DNA of 45,966 nucleotides from Deltaproteobacteria bacterium HGW-Deltaproteobacteria-3 (GTDB lineage Bacteria; Desulfobacterota; Desulfobulbia; Desulfobulbales; Desulfurivibrionaceae): the NCBI GenBank assembly GCA_002841785.1, contig PHAW01000005.1, forward strand, positions 1 through 45,966, read 5' to 3'. The notes under the pieces were generated by a model. That model saw nothing but the letters and a program-made list of their open reading frames with translations, searched no databases and had not been told where the DNA came from. A program made the position numbers and the translations under genes. Shown piece after piece: positions 14,789 to 25,081 of the stretch; within the stretch, counting starts at the first letter, position 1, and each line of letters opens with the position of its first letter.

Positions 14789-16402
14789 CTAAAAACCCAA
14801 CCCCTTCAGGAGATCGTTCACCGCCTCCTGATCAAGGGAGCCATCGCCGCCGACCTCCCCGGTGGTCATGGAGTTAAGATATTTGTCCACATCCGCCTGG
14901 GCGATCCGTTTGCTCTCCTCCACGGTGATCCCGGCGTTCTTCTCCTTCATCTTCAACTGGGAGCCGAAGGACACCACGATGGCCAGGAGCTGCACCTGGA
15001 AATCGGTGAGCAGCTTGATGATCTTCAGAATCTGCTGGCCGGAGAGATCCTGAAAACTCAAGGCCTCGGTAATCCGGGAGATGTCGTCGGTGATGGAGGA
15101 AGCCACGTTGAAGGCATCTTCAATCTTCTGAAAGATATCGTTCTGGTCTTCGATGGTCATCAGGCTCATGCCGGGAACCGCCCCGGCATGCATCTGTTCC
15201 AGGTTTCCGGTCAACTCCCCGGCCAGGGCCATGCTTTCCGCCAGCATGCCCGCGACCTCGGCAACCCGCGGATCTGCCCCTTGCGCAGACACCACCGGAG
15301 CGGCCGAGCCTGCTTCCGGCGGCGTTGCGGCAGCAGGCGCGGCTTCCTCAATCTCTTCAGTGGGCGGCACCTCCAGAGGCAGGCTCTGGTCCAGGAAGAT
15401 TTCGGCCTGGTTGAGATCCATTTTCTTCAGGAGATTCTGGGTCTTCTGGTCGGAGCAGGACGCCAGCAGGGCCGACAGGACATCGCTCAGGGGCACGGTA
15501 AAAAAATTATCGCTGTCCGGGGCGAGATTCTCGATCTTCTCTCCCAGGGCATCGACAAAACCATTGTGATCAAAAATATCCTCGGCTTTTTTGCGGGCCG
15601 CGGTGATATGGGTTTTCACCGTCTCGTTGGTGCACAGCTCGTACATGGTCTGAAAAATCGTATCCAGCGCAAAAAGGTAGCGGGTCCGCGTCACCGTTTC
15701 CGGCGCAGCCTCAGCCAGATCAAGCACCTCCTCCGCGGCAGCCTCCTCACCCGCCCCGCCGCCTTCTTCTTGCAGGGCAAAAATCAGGGCGTTGGCCTGA
15801 CCGATCTTCTCCTGAAGGTTCTGCAGGGTTACAGAGGCGGATTGCGCCCCTTCCTCTCCGGCCGCAACGGCGGCGGCCTGGAAAGCGCTATGGGTTTTAA
15901 GCGAAAGCAACAGATCTTTTACGCCATCGGTTTGATTCTGGACCTTTTCCACCTGATCCATGATCTCCATGGTGGCCCGTTCGGTCATGGAGACGATGTC
16001 GTGCAACTGATTCTTGGCATCCTCGATCTTTTCCCCGGCCTCGTCCAGCTCCACCCGTTTCATGCGCCGGTCTTCCATGGGAATTTCCCCCATGGTCGAG
16101 CTGAGGCTCTTTGCCAGTTTCCCGATATCATTAAATATATCGGTGGAGACTTTTTTGTAGTAATCGTCATCCAGGGCCTCACCGGCCATCCGGGCAAGGT
16201 CAAAATCCCCAGCTTCCGGCGCGGGCGCGGCAAGGGAGGGAACCGGCGATTTTTCCTCGGCCAGGATATGCCGCACCACCTGGGCGGCCCCTGTTTCCGA
16301 ACCGCCAAGAACGGTGATGTTATACACCACCGTATCCGTGGATATCCTGAAAAAACCGGCACTTATCTCAAGATTAACTTCCGACTTTCCCGCTGTGGAC
16401 AT
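14789..16402 (-). CDS. Long CheZ-family protein phosphatase
   Basis: This encodes 537 residues from ATG 16402, which has GGGAGG six bases upstream. The C-terminal third contains ALSFQDLSGQQILKIIKLL. This matches the CheZ active-site helix, with the Asp and Gln that dephosphorylate CheY-P (Asp143/Gln147 in E. coli numbering). It ends with DQEAVNDLLKGLGF, the CheZ CheY-docking tail. Enteric CheZ is only about 214 residues. Here the N-terminal part adds another CheZ-like helical region (KIEDAKNQLHDIVSMTERATMEIMDQVEKVQ) and a long acidic linker (about residues 330-400, rich in Ala/Pro/Glu). No chemotaxis gene lies nearby. It acts in the cytoplasm on a CheY-like protein. Confidence 0.88.
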   Translation of the reverse strand: MSTAGKSEVNLEISAGFFRISTDTVVYNITVLGGSETGAAQVVRHILAEEKSPVPSLAAPAPEAGDFDLARMAGEALDDDYYKKVSTDIFNDIGKLAKSLSSTMGEIPMEDRRMKRVELDEAGEKIEDAKNQLHDIVSMTERATMEIMDQVEKVQNQTDGVKDLLLSLKTHSAFQAAAVAAGEEGAQSASVTLQNLQEKIGQANALIFALQEEGGGAGEEAAAEEVLDLAEAAPETVTRTRYLFALDTIFQTMYELCTNETVKTHITAARKKAEDIFDHNGFVDALGEKIENLAPDSDNFFTVPLSDVLSALLASCSDQKTQNLLKKMDLNQAEIFLDQSLPLEVPPTEEIEEAAPAAATPPEAGSAAPVVSAQGADPRVAEVAGMLAESMALAGELTGNLEQMHAGAVPGMSLMTIEDQNDIFQKIEDAFNVASSITDDISRITEALSFQDLSGQQILKIIKLLTDFQVQLLAIVVSFGSQLKMKEKNAGITVEESKRIAQADVDKYLNSMTTGEVGGDGSLDQEAVNDLLKGLGF

Positions 16403-16523
16403 ACTCAGCCTCCCGCTGCCGTTCGTTGCCTGCTTCCCTGCCTGCGCCACAAGGGGCGTACTCCTTCCCCATCGGCAACCTGCCAATTTTCTTAAATATT
16501 TTACAAATCAAAAAAATAGCCGC

Positions 16524-16895
16524 TCAGGCCGTGACCCTGCCGGAAAAACAGACCCCTGTTTCATACTTGTCCGGCGTGGTCCGGCTGATAGCCACCCAGG
16601 AGACCATCCCAACCGCGCGCAGCACCCCGACATCCTCCTCCACCTTGGTGGCGACCCATTTGCCGTCCGCCACCGCCTGCCAGCCGGGAAACTCCAAAAC
16701 CATCACCAGTTGACTGCCCAAAGGCAGCGCGTCGTCCGTCAAAAAGCAGAGGCCGCCACCGCTGATATCCAGCAATTCCCCATCCCGGTAGGGGACATCG
16801 GACAGCAGATCTTCAAGTCTGGTGAAACGGACAACCAGGTTTTTGGCAACCCGTTCCTCCCGGCGCCGCTCCTCACCGGAATCCTCTTTCTTCAT
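16524..16895 (-). CDS. PilZ domain protein
   Basis: This encodes 123 residues from ATG 16895. The PilZ c-di-GMP motif is complete: RRREER near the N terminus, then LDISGGGLCF (the D-x-S-x-x-G part). It is a single-domain protein, suggesting an adaptor that senses c-di-GMP. It lies about 120 bases upstream of cheZ on the same strand, which would link c-di-GMP to motility control, by inference only. Confidence 0.9.
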   Translation of the reverse strand: MKKEDSGEERRREERVAKNLVVRFTRLEDLLSDVPYRDGELLDISGGGLCFLTDDALPLGSQLVMVLEFPGWQAVADGKWVATKVEEDVGVLRAVGMVSWVAISRTTPDKYETGVCFSGRVTA

Positions 16896-16984
16896 TATGG
16901 CTTGCCCCTTCCTTTGCACTGTGATTTTCGATCAACCACGGCCATTTATTGTGTTCTACCTGTTTTTTCCGGAAAGAAGCAACA

Positions 16985-17548
16985 TCATTTGATAAAGGGC
17001 AGAATGGCCTTGAATGCCGGAGTCCCTGCCTTGTGCAGCCATTCGTAGATGATCATCTCCGTATTGGCGACAATGCCGCCGGCCTCGCTGATCCGCGCAA
17101 GTCCGGTCTGGTAGTTCTTTTCCGCCCGTGAGGCCACACCGTCGGCGGGCACCCACATCCGGTAGCCCTGGTGGAGGCCGCCCAGCACCGTCTGGTAGAT
17201 GCAGATATGGGTTTCCACCCCGCAGACCACGATGGTGTTGATCGTTTTCGGCAATTTTTTCGCCGCCTCGGCTATGGCGCCATTGTCAAAACAGCCGAAT
17301 TCCAGCTTATCGAGCGGAACAACCCCGCCCAGCTCCGCCTGAATCTCCGGAAGCAAGGCGCCGATCCGCGCCGCATACTGGGTGGTGGCGAGCACCGGAA
17401 CCTGGAGGATGTTCGCCGCTTTCATCAGCAGCACCGCGTTTTTCACCACCTCGTCTTTGGCCGGGATGGCCTGCATCATCCTCTCCTGGATATCCACCAC
17501 CAGCAAGGCGCACTGTTCCGGCGCCAGACGGTACAATTTTTCGCTCAT
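16985..17548 (-). CDS. Isochorismatase-family cysteine hydrolase
   Basis: This encodes 187 residues from ATG 17548, preceded by AAAGGAG. The fold is recognised from [11 protein letters not shown] with catalytic Asp19, Lys81 in [10 protein letters not shown], and [13 protein letters not shown] with the nucleophile Cys116. Members hydrolyse amides such as nicotinamide or related substrates. The substrate here cannot be read from sequence. The closest pattern is the YcaC-like/hydrolase group rather than true isochorismatase. It diverges from asnS with about 140 bases between, and is probably a single gene. Confidence 0.9.
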   Translation of the reverse strand: MSEKLYRLAPEQCALLVVDIQERMMQAIPAKDEVVKNAVLLMKAANILQVPVLATTQYAARIGALLPEIQAELGGVVPLDKLEFGCFDNGAIAEAAKKLPKTINTIVVCGVETHICIYQTVLGGLHQGYRMWVPADGVASRAEKNYQTGLARISEAGGIVANTEMIIYEWLHKAGTPAFKAILPFIK

Positions 17549-17688
17549 CGCTTTCTCCTTTCTCAACCACGAATCAGTCTGTGTATTTCCTTGTACCTGG
17601 AAAAATGTATTGCAAAGAACCATTATTTATTCATACTTTGAAAAATTCTCAAGAACTCTTCCATGCACCCACCCGGATACCACTGCCC

Positions 17689-19077
<1,389 letters not shown>

Positions 19078-19088
19078 GCCGGGAAAAC

Positions 19089-19883
19089 ATGCCCCAGGAT
19101 CTCAAGCCCGGCCGCATTTACGGCCATGCGCGGTACACCGCCCTCTACGATCTGGAATTGGGCGATTTCTCCGCGGACCTTCCCTTTTATCGCAAACACC
19201 TGCCAGAACAGCCCTGCGCCATTCTGGAGCTTGGCTGCGGCACCGGGAGGGTCAGCCGGGCCCTGGCCGCGGACGGCCACCAACTGACCGGCATCGATCT
19301 CTCCTTCCCCATGCTTGCCGTTGCAAGCCGCGCCGCATCAACCGTTGCGCCGCGTTACGCCTGCATGGACATGGCCGCCCTGGCCTTTCGCGCCGCCTTT
19401 GGAGCGATCATCGCCCCGTACAACACCCTGAACCTGCTCACCGGCCCCGAAACCTTGCGCTCCTGCCTGACCCAGGTCCGCCACCTTCTTAGTGAAGAGG
19501 GCATCCTGCTGCTGCAACTCTATCTCCCGGACCAAGACCTCCGCGCCCTGGCAGGCAAAAAACGCTTCCAGTTCCGGATCTTCGACTGTCCGGACGGTTC
19601 CAAGGTCATCAAGGAGATCCTGAAAAACACCGCGCCGCACTCGGACTTAGTGGAAATCACGGAACGATACCGGTTGCGCTTCAGGAAAGACTTGCCCAAC
19701 GAGGACTGGGAGTACACCTATCAGATTCTCGGCTACGATTTTGCGCAATGGCTGGAGATTTTCGCCGGGCATGGCTTTCGCCTGGATGCGGCCTACGGCG
19801 GCTACGATCTTGCCCCCTTTGTTCCCGAAGCGCATACCACCCTGTTGCTGGCGCTCAAAAAGGACGCCTGTGGCCCCAAATAA
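19089..19883 (+). CDS. Class I SAM-dependent methyltransferase
   Basis: This encodes 264 residues. Motif I is ILELGCGTGRVSRALAADGHQLTGIDLS (SAM binding), and motif II/III regions include CMDMAALAFRAAFGAIIAPYNTLNLL. The substrate is not predictable: this is the methyltransferase-25/11 type acting on small molecules or side chains. It follows asnS by 11 bases and is probably in the same transcript. It ends before a strong hairpin at 19967. Confidence 0.88.
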   Translation: MPQDLKPGRIYGHARYTALYDLELGDFSADLPFYRKHLPEQPCAILELGCGTGRVSRALAADGHQLTGIDLSFPMLAVASRAASTVAPRYACMDMAALAFRAAFGAIIAPYNTLNLLTGPETLRSCLTQVRHLLSEEGILLLQLYLPDQDLRALAGKKRFQFRIFDCPDGSKVIKEILKNTAPHSDLVEITERYRLRFRKDLPNEDWEYTYQILGYDFAQWLEIFAGHGFRLDAAYGGYDLAPFVPEAHTTLLLALKKDACGPK

Positions 19884-19931
19884 TTTATTTGCTATTCCAA
19901 ATCCTTTTTGGTATCAAAATTTCAGTAGGTA

Positions 19932-19960
19932 TTGTGCAGTATTTTTTAGCTCTGTTAAAA
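19932..19960 (+). promoter_or_regulatory. Possible promoter of the cold-shock gene
   Basis: TTGTGC (19932-19937), a 17-base spacer and TTAAAA (19955-19960). Both boxes are imperfect. If used, the transcript would cross the hairpin at 19967-20001, so an alternative promoter after the hairpin cannot be excluded. Confidence 0.3.
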
Positions 19961-19966
19961 AGTCTA

Positions 19967-20003
19967 CCGCACAAACCCGAGGATGGGTGTGCGGTATTTT
20001 TCT
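19967..20003 (+). terminator. Terminator-like hairpin between methyltransferase and cold-shock genes
   Basis: CCGCACA (19967-19973) pairs with TGTGCGG (19988-19994), with an inner CCC/GGG extension, followed by TATTTTTCTTT. It most simply ends the asnS-methyltransferase transcript. If the 19932-19960 promoter is real, it would act as an attenuator in the csp leader. Confidence 0.7.
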
Positions 20004-20066
20004 TTAACATGCCGGAAATACTGCGAGTTTCAAGTTAGGGTTCCAAGCAAGGAACGGAGGATTATC

Positions 20067-20267
20067 ATGTTTGAAGGCACAGTGAAGTGGTTTAACGAAT
20101 CAAAGGGCTTTGGGTTTATCGCACAGGATAATGGCAAGGATGTTTTTGTGCATTACTCCGCAATCAACAAGACCGGCTTCAAAACTTTGCAGGAAGGTGA
20201 ACGCGTCCGCTTCGATATTGTCGACGGCCAGAAAGGCCCTGCCGCGGCCAACGTGGAACCGCTGTAA
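20067..20267 (+). CDS. CspA-family cold-shock protein
   Basis: This encodes 66 residues, a full-length single cold-shock domain. Both RNA-binding motifs are intact: RNP1 KGFGFI and RNP2 VFVHYSAI. The [13 protein letters not shown] start is canonical. GGAACGGAGG precedes the ATG. It is an RNA chaperone acting on single-stranded nucleic acid, and is monocistronic between two hairpins. Confidence 0.97.
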   Translation: MFEGTVKWFNESKGFGFIAQDNGKDVFVHYSAINKTGFKTLQEGERVRFDIVDGQKGPAAANVEPL

Positions 20268-20294
20268 CGTTCCACTCCGACATGTGACCACCCC

Positions 20295-20328
20295 AAGGGC
20301 TCTCGCGAAAGCGGGGGCCCTTTTTTTT
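20295..20328 (+). terminator. Rho-independent terminator of the cold-shock gene
   Basis: AAGGGCTCTCGC pairs imperfectly with GCGGGGGCCC around GAAA, followed by eight T residues (20321-20328). It is 28 bases after the csp stop. Confidence 0.9.
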
Positions 20329-20330
20329 GG

Positions 20331-20745
20331 TTCATCCGGGAATTCCCCCTGGCGCGCAGCCGAGCGCCGGAAAAGTTGCCACAATGCGATATCCGCCCCC
20401 CTCTTCGCGCCTGGCTGACTACATCAACAAATTGGATATGATGGCGTCTGCTTGTTCGGAATATTCGATTTGACTTTAGGCCTGCCCTTCGCTAGGTTTC
20501 TTCAGTTCACACGTTCCATCCCTTTTCAAGGAGAGCTGTTTTGAAGCGTATATTGCCCCACATTTGAGCAATACCCCGGCGTAAGCCGGCCGGCCTGGTT
20601 CGGGCCGGACGATATTGCGGCTCTTCCTGCCTTTCGCACGTTCCAAGGCGTCAACTCGGATAGCACTCTCCTTGTTCGCTGACGTTGTCCGTGGCTGGTT
20701 GCAGAGAGCCGCGGCATTTCCGGAATGATTTTCCGGCAACGTACA
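20331..20745. other. Non-coding region upstream of the HdrA operon
   Basis: About 415 bases without a credible gene; short open frames here lack ribosome binding sites and family sequence. It has an AT-richer patch at 20430-20480 and a CCGGCC/GGCCGG hairpin near 20588-20609. It should contain the promoter of the 20760-28193 operon, but I cannot define a clear -35/-10 or sigma-54 site. Confidence 0.4.
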
Positions 20746-20759
20746 GTGAAGGAGAATGT

Positions 20760-23700
20760 ATGCATACCCCTGTTTCCACCCCGTCTGCTCCTCAGACGGT
20801 CGGTTCGGTCATGGTAGTCGGCGGCGGGGTGGCCGGCGTCCAGGCCGCCCTTGATCTCACCGAACTGGGCTACAAGGTTCATCTGGTCGAAAAGTCCGGC
20901 GCCATCGGCGGCGTCATGGCCCGGCTGGACAAGACCTTTCCCACCAACGACTGCTCCCTCTGCATCCTGGCCCCCAAGCTGGTGGAGGCGGGGCGCGACC
21001 CCAACATCGAAATCCTGACCCTGTCCGAACTCGTCGATCTTACGGGCGAGCCGGGCAACTTTACGGCCACCATCCGCAAACAGCCCCGCTACATCGACGA
21101 GGAGGTCTGTACCGGCTGCGGCCAGTGCACCCTCTACTGTCTCAAGCAGATCGGCAACGACTTCAACGAGAACCTGGAAACAAGCCACGCGGCCCACATT
21201 GATTACTCCCAGGCCGTGCCCGCCTCCTACCATATCGACCCCAAGGCCTGCCTCAAGCTGAATTACGATACCTGCGGCCTCTGCGCCGTGGCCTGTCAGG
21301 CAGGGGCCATCCGCTTCGACGACAAGGAAAAAATCCTTTCGCTCCAAGTGGGCGCGGTTATTCTGGCGCCGGGCTTCGGCCGGATCAGCGACGAGGTCAT
21401 GGCCCGCTACGGACTGGGTCAATTCCAGGATGTGATCACCGCCTTCGAGCACGAGCGGTTGATGTGCGCCTCCGGACCCACCGGCGGGGAGATCCTGCGC
21501 CTCTCCGACCGCAAGCATCCCAAGAAGATCGCCTTTTTGCAGTGCATCGGCTCCCGCGATGAAAACTGCGGCAACAACTACTGCTCATCGGTCTGTTGCA
21601 TGTACGCGATCAAGCAGGCCTCTCTGGCCCGCGAGCACGACCCTGAATGCGAGATCACCCTCTTTTTCATGGATATTCGCACCCACGGCAAGGGCTTCGA
21701 CGCCGCCCGCGAGCGGGCTGTGCGCGAAGGCAATTTCCGGGTGATCTACGCCCGGCCGCCCAAGGTGGAGGATGTCTTCGACGGCGGATTGCTGCTCACC
21801 TGGGCCACCGAGGACGGCAAGCACCACAACGAGAAATTCGACCTGGTGGTCCTCTCGCAAGGACTGGAAGCGCCGGATGACGCGGCAGGGTTGGCCCGTT
21901 CCGCCGGCATCGACCTCAATCCATACCTTTTCGCTCAAACCAGCACCTACACGCCGCTGGCCGCCAGCCGGCCCGGCGTCTATGTCATCGGCGCCTTCCA
22001 GGGTCCCAAGGACATCCCCGACTCGGTGACCCAGGCCGGCGGCGCCGCAGCCCTCTGTGCCGGGCAACTGGTCAGCGGCCGGGGCAGCGAGACGGTCACG
22101 GCCAGTTTCCCGGACGAACGGGACATCAGCGCCGAAGAACCGCGGATCGGGGTCTTTGTCTGCCACTGCGGGATCAACATCGGCGGGGTGGTCAAGGTCC
22201 CTGCGGTCGCGGAGTACGCCCGAAGCCTGCCGGGGGTGGTCTATGCCACCGACAACCTCTATTCCTGCTCTCAGGATACCCAGAAGCTTCTGGTTGAGAC
22301 CATCCACCAGCACCGGCTCAACCGGCTGGTGGTGGCGGCCTGCACCCCCCGGACCCATGAGCCGCTCTTCCAGGCCACCCTGCGCGAGGCCGGACTCAAC
22401 CGCTCCCTTTTCGAAATGGCCAACATCCGCGACCAGTGTTCCTGGGTGCACATGCACGAGCCCGAGGCGGCCACCGAAAAGGCGAAAGACGCGGTGCGGA
22501 TGTCTGTGGCCAAGGCTCGTTATCTCACCGCCCTTGAAGAACAGCAGTTGCCGGTGACTCCCTCGGCCCTGGTGGTGGGCGGAGGGCTGGCCGGCATGAC
22601 CTCGGCCCTGGCCATCGCCGAACAGGGCTTCGAGGTGACCCTGGTGGAACGGGAACAGGAGCTGGGCGGCAGGACTTTGCTGCTTACACGGGATCGCTTC
22701 GGGAATGATCCACGCACGACCATTGCTGAACTGGTCTCCACCATCCGGCAGCATCCTAAAATCATCGTCCATACCAAGGCGGAAATCGCCGCGGTCTCAG
22801 GCTATGTGGGCAATTTCACCACCACCGTGGACACGGACAAGGCAAGCGTCGTGGTCAACCACGGGGTCATGCTGCTGGCCACCGGCGGCAGGCCGTACCA
22901 GCCGAGCCAGTATCATTACGGCGAGTCGCCCAAGATTCTCACCCAGCTTGAGCTGGAAAAGAAGCTTGCCGGCAAACAGCCGTTGGCGAAGGCCGCCAAG
23001 CAGGTGGTGATGATCCAGTGCGTCGGTTCGCGGGGCGAGGATCTTGCTTACTGCAGCCGGGTCTGCTGCGGCCAGGCTCTGAAGAACAGCCTGCGCCTCA
23101 AGAACCTGCGGCCGGACCTCGGCATCACCGTGCTCTACCGCGACATGCGGGCCTATGGCTTTCTGGAAGACAACTACCGCGCGGCCCGGGAAGCGGGGGT
23201 GATCTTTACCCGCTATCAGGTGGAACAAAAACCGGAGGTCATTCCCGACAAGGGCGGCGCGGTCAGAGTCCGTTACCACGACCCCCTGCTGGCCGAGACC
23301 GTGGAGCTTACCGCCGATCTGCTGGTCCTCTCCGTGGGAATCGTGCCGGAAGACCCCACCACCCTGGCCCGGATGCTCAAGGTGCCGGTGACGGCGAAAA
23401 AATTCTTCCTCGAAGCCCATGTCAAGCTGCAGCCGGTGGACCTGCCGGTGGACGGCACCTATGTCTGCGGCCTGGCCCATTCGCCGCGCTCCATGGACGA
23501 GACCATCGCCCAGGCCCAGGCGGCGGCGGGCCGTGCCTGCCATCCCCTGGCCCGCGGCTCCATCACCCCGGCGCCCATCGTCTCGAAGGTTGATCCGGAA
23601 AAGTGCATCGGCTGCGGCGCCTGCGAGGCCTTTTGTCCGTATAAGGCGATCACCATTTACAAGGAAGACAAAAGCCGCAAGGCACGGACCCTCACCGCCT

Positions 23701-23822
23701 CATGCAAGGGCTGCGGGGTGTGCGCGGCCCGCTGCCCCACCATGGCCATCGACATGGGCCGCTTTACCCTGGAGGGCATCATGGCCCAGATCAAAGCCTT
23801 TGGCGAAGGAGCACGACAATGA
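20760..23822 (+). CDS. Double-module HdrA-like flavoprotein (QmoA/HdrA fused to HdrA)
   Basis: This encodes 1020 residues; AAGGAG precedes ATG 20760. Module 1 (about residues 17-450) has a Rossmann FAD site VMVVGGGVAGVQAALDL, the HdrA/QmoA motif NDCSLCILAPKLVEAG, and Fe-S cysteines CTGCGQCTLYC (about 116) and CGLCAVAC (about 172). Module 2 begins with IGVFVCHCGINIGGVV (about 461) and carries a second FAD site (about 602, ALVVGGGLAGMTSALAI). It closes with two ferredoxin clusters, CIGCGACEAFC (about 943) and CKGCGVCAARC (about 981). HdrA is the flavin subunit that performs electron bifurcation or confurcation in heterodisulfide-reductase complexes. No HdrB/C gene is present here, so the double-cubane reductase downstream may be the acceptor. 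It overlaps mvhD by 4 nt. Confidence 0.93.
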   Translation: MHTPVSTPSAPQTVGSVMVVGGGVAGVQAALDLTELGYKVHLVEKSGAIGGVMARLDKTFPTNDCSLCILAPKLVEAGRDPNIEILTLSELVDLTGEPGNFTATIRKQPRYIDEEVCTGCGQCTLYCLKQIGNDFNENLETSHAAHIDYSQAVPASYHIDPKACLKLNYDTCGLCAVACQAGAIRFDDKEKILSLQVGAVILAPGFGRISDEVMARYGLGQFQDVITAFEHERLMCASGPTGGEILRLSDRKHPKKIAFLQCIGSRDENCGNNYCSSVCCMYAIKQASLAREHDPECEITLFFMDIRTHGKGFDAARERAVREGNFRVIYARPPKVEDVFDGGLLLTWATEDGKHHNEKFDLVVLSQGLEAPDDAAGLARSAGIDLNPYLFAQTSTYTPLAASRPGVYVIGAFQGPKDIPDSVTQAGGAAALCAGQLVSGRGSETVTASFPDERDISAEEPRIGVFVCHCGINIGGVVKVPAVAEYARSLPGVVYATDNLYSCSQDTQKLLVETIHQHRLNRLVVAACTPRTHEPLFQATLREAGLNRSLFEMANIRDQCSWVHMHEPEAATEKAKDAVRMSVAKARYLTALEEQQLPVTPSALVVGGGLAGMTSALAIAEQGFEVTLVEREQELGGRTLLLTRDRFGNDPRTTIAELVSTIRQHPKIIVHTKAEIAAVSGYVGNFTTTVDTDKASVVVNHGVMLLATGGRPYQPSQYHYGESPKILTQLELEKKLAGKQPLAKAAKQVVMIQCVGSRGEDLAYCSRVCCGQALKNSLRLKNLRPDLGITVLYRDMRAYGFLEDNYRAAREAGVIFTRYQVEQKPEVIPDKGGAVRVRYHDPLLAETVELTADLLVLSVGIVPEDPTTLARMLKVPVTAKKFFLEAHVKLQPVDLPVDGTYVCGLAHSPRSMDETIAQAQAAAGRACHPLARGSITPAPIVSKVDPEKCIGCGACEAFCPYKAITIYKEDKSRKARTLTASCKGCGVCAARCPTMAIDMGRFTLEGIMAQIKAFGEGARQ

Positions 23823-24418
23823 GTGATTCATATCAACCGAAAATCCTTGGCTTCCTCTGCAACTGGTGCTGCTACACCGCCGCCGATTCGGCTGGGGTGG
23901 GCCGCTACCAGTATCCCCCCAATCTGCGGGTCATCCGGATGATGTGCACCGGCAGGCTAGATCCTTCTTTTCCCCTGGAAGGGCTGGCCACGGGAGCGGA
24001 CGCTATCTTTGTCGGCGGCTGTCATCCCGGCGAATGCCACTACATCGACGGCAATTACCACGCCCTGGTTTCCGCCTCCTTGGTTCACGAGGCCCTGGAC
24101 CGGCTGGGGGTGAACCGGGAACGTTTCCTCATCGACTGGGCCTCGGCTGCCGAAGGCCCCAACTTCGTAAAGATCATCACCGCCTTTACCAAACGGGTGG
24201 CAGCCCTCGGTCCGCTGGGTTCCTCGGAGGGGCTGGATCAGGCGGCGTTGCGAACCCGTCTTGCCGAAGCCGCCGAAGCGGTTCGCGGCCGCAAGATCCG
24301 CACCGGGCTGATCAACGCCTCCCGCGAAATGATGAAGGGAGGGGATTTTTCCAGAAAGACCGTTGCCGGGCTGGTGGCGGAAAAATGCGAAAAGGCTCTG
24401 AACGAGCTGTTTGTCTGA
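23819..24418 (+). CDS. MvhD-type iron-sulfur electron-transfer subunit
   Basis: This encodes 199 residues and overlaps the HdrA gene by 4 nt. It has the MvhD/FrhD pattern: FLCNWCCYTAADSAGVGR, then MMCTGRLDP and GGCHPGECHY, whose cysteines hold a [2Fe-2S] cluster. A C-terminal helical extension (about residues 145-199) is also present. In HdrA-MvhD complexes it passes electrons from a donor (hydrogenase, formate dehydrogenase or other) to HdrA. No hydrogenase gene is in the window, so the donor must be encoded elsewhere. Confidence 0.95.
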   Translation: MSDSYQPKILGFLCNWCCYTAADSAGVGRYQYPPNLRVIRMMCTGRLDPSFPLEGLATGADAIFVGGCHPGECHYIDGNYHALVSASLVHEALDRLGVNRERFLIDWASAAEGPNFVKIITAFTKRVAALGPLGSSEGLDQAALRTRLAEAAEAVRGRKIRTGLINASREMMKGGDFSRKTVAGLVAEKCEKALNELFV

Positions 24419-24457
24419 AATCTCAACGGGCAGTTCAACCCACACAAGGAGAAGATC

Positions 24458-24811
24458 ATGCTTGAAGTAACGGAATCAGCAATAACCAATCTCAAGGAGC
24501 ATTTTGCAAAAAACAACCTCGACTCGGCTATCCGGGTGGTCATGCAGAGCAGTTGCTCCGGGGTGGGCCTGGGCCTTGGCCTGGACGCAAAAAAGGACTC
24601 GGACAAGGTATTTGAGGAAGGGGGATTCACCTTTCTTGTGGATGGCGGGATGTTTGCCACCACCGGGGCCATCAAGGTCGATTTCGTCAAATCCAGTGCG
24701 AGCTGCGGCTGCAGCGGGGGCGGCGGCTTCGCGGTGAGTTCCGAAAAGAAGCTTACCTCGGGCGGCGGCTGCGGCGGTGGCTCTTGCTCGTCCGGTTCGT
24801 GCGGCTGTTAA
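24458..24811 (+). CDS. IscA/HesB-like protein with Cys/Gly/Ser-rich tail
   Basis: This encodes 117 residues; AGGAGAAG precedes the ATG. The N-terminal part (MLEVTESAITNLKEHFAKNN, RVVMQSSCSGVGLGLGLD) and SASCGCSG resemble the A-type Fe-S carrier fold (IscA/HesB), with one Cys in the first half and a C-x-C later. The last 25 residues are an unusual glycine/serine/cysteine tail (GGGCGGGSCSSGSCGC) with five cysteines. A role in carrying Fe-S clusters or sulfur to the clusters of the neighbouring HdrA or double-cubane protein is plausible, by inference. Confidence 0.78.
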   Translation: MLEVTESAITNLKEHFAKNNLDSAIRVVMQSSCSGVGLGLGLDAKKDSDKVFEEGGFTFLVDGGMFATTGAIKVDFVKSSASCGCSGGGGFAVSSEKKLTSGGGCGGGSCSSGSCGC

Positions 24812-24846
24812 AAATTTGCCCAATCATTTATCAGAAGAATCTAATC

Positions 24847-25026
24847 ATGAAAAGATACCCAGGACAAAGCGGCCATGAGGTAGTGATTATCTGCCCCCGG
24901 GGCGGCGGCGCAAAAAAGACCTTCAGTTACCTTAAAAGCCAGGGAGTGGCGGAGACAAAGTTTTTCATCCTGACCGGGGGCGAGGAGAAATGGCCGCACC
25001 GTGTGATGCTGGTGACCGGTAAATGA
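24847..25026 (+). CDS. Half-size rhodanese-like protein (59 aa)
   Basis: This tiny protein matches only the C-terminal half of a rhodanese domain. It has VVIICPRGGGAKKTFSYLKSQGV, where CPRGGGAK is the active-site loop with a single Cys. FFILTGGEEKWP follows, matching the usual LxGGxxxW close of the fold. The first half, including the usual D-R/E motif, is absent, and no upstream frame continues it. It could be a degenerate fragment or a stand-alone sulfur carrier. Its position between two sulfur-related genes and intact reading frame argue against random decay. The ribosome binding site is weak (AGAAG). Confidence 0.6.
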   Translation: MKRYPGQSGHEVVIICPRGGGAKKTFSYLKSQGVAETKFFILTGGEEKWPHRVMLVTGK

Positions 25027-25081
25027 TCCGTCGGTTCAGCGCCCCTGTTTATTGATCAATCCGAAACAAAAGAGGAACACC

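Noticed and set aside
14702-16495. 597-residue plus-strand open frame opposite cheZ
   Set aside because: Shadow; no recognisable domain.
20331-20745. Riboswitch in the long leader of the HdrA operon
   Set aside because: Only a simple hairpin is visible; no known aptamer core could be recognised by eye.
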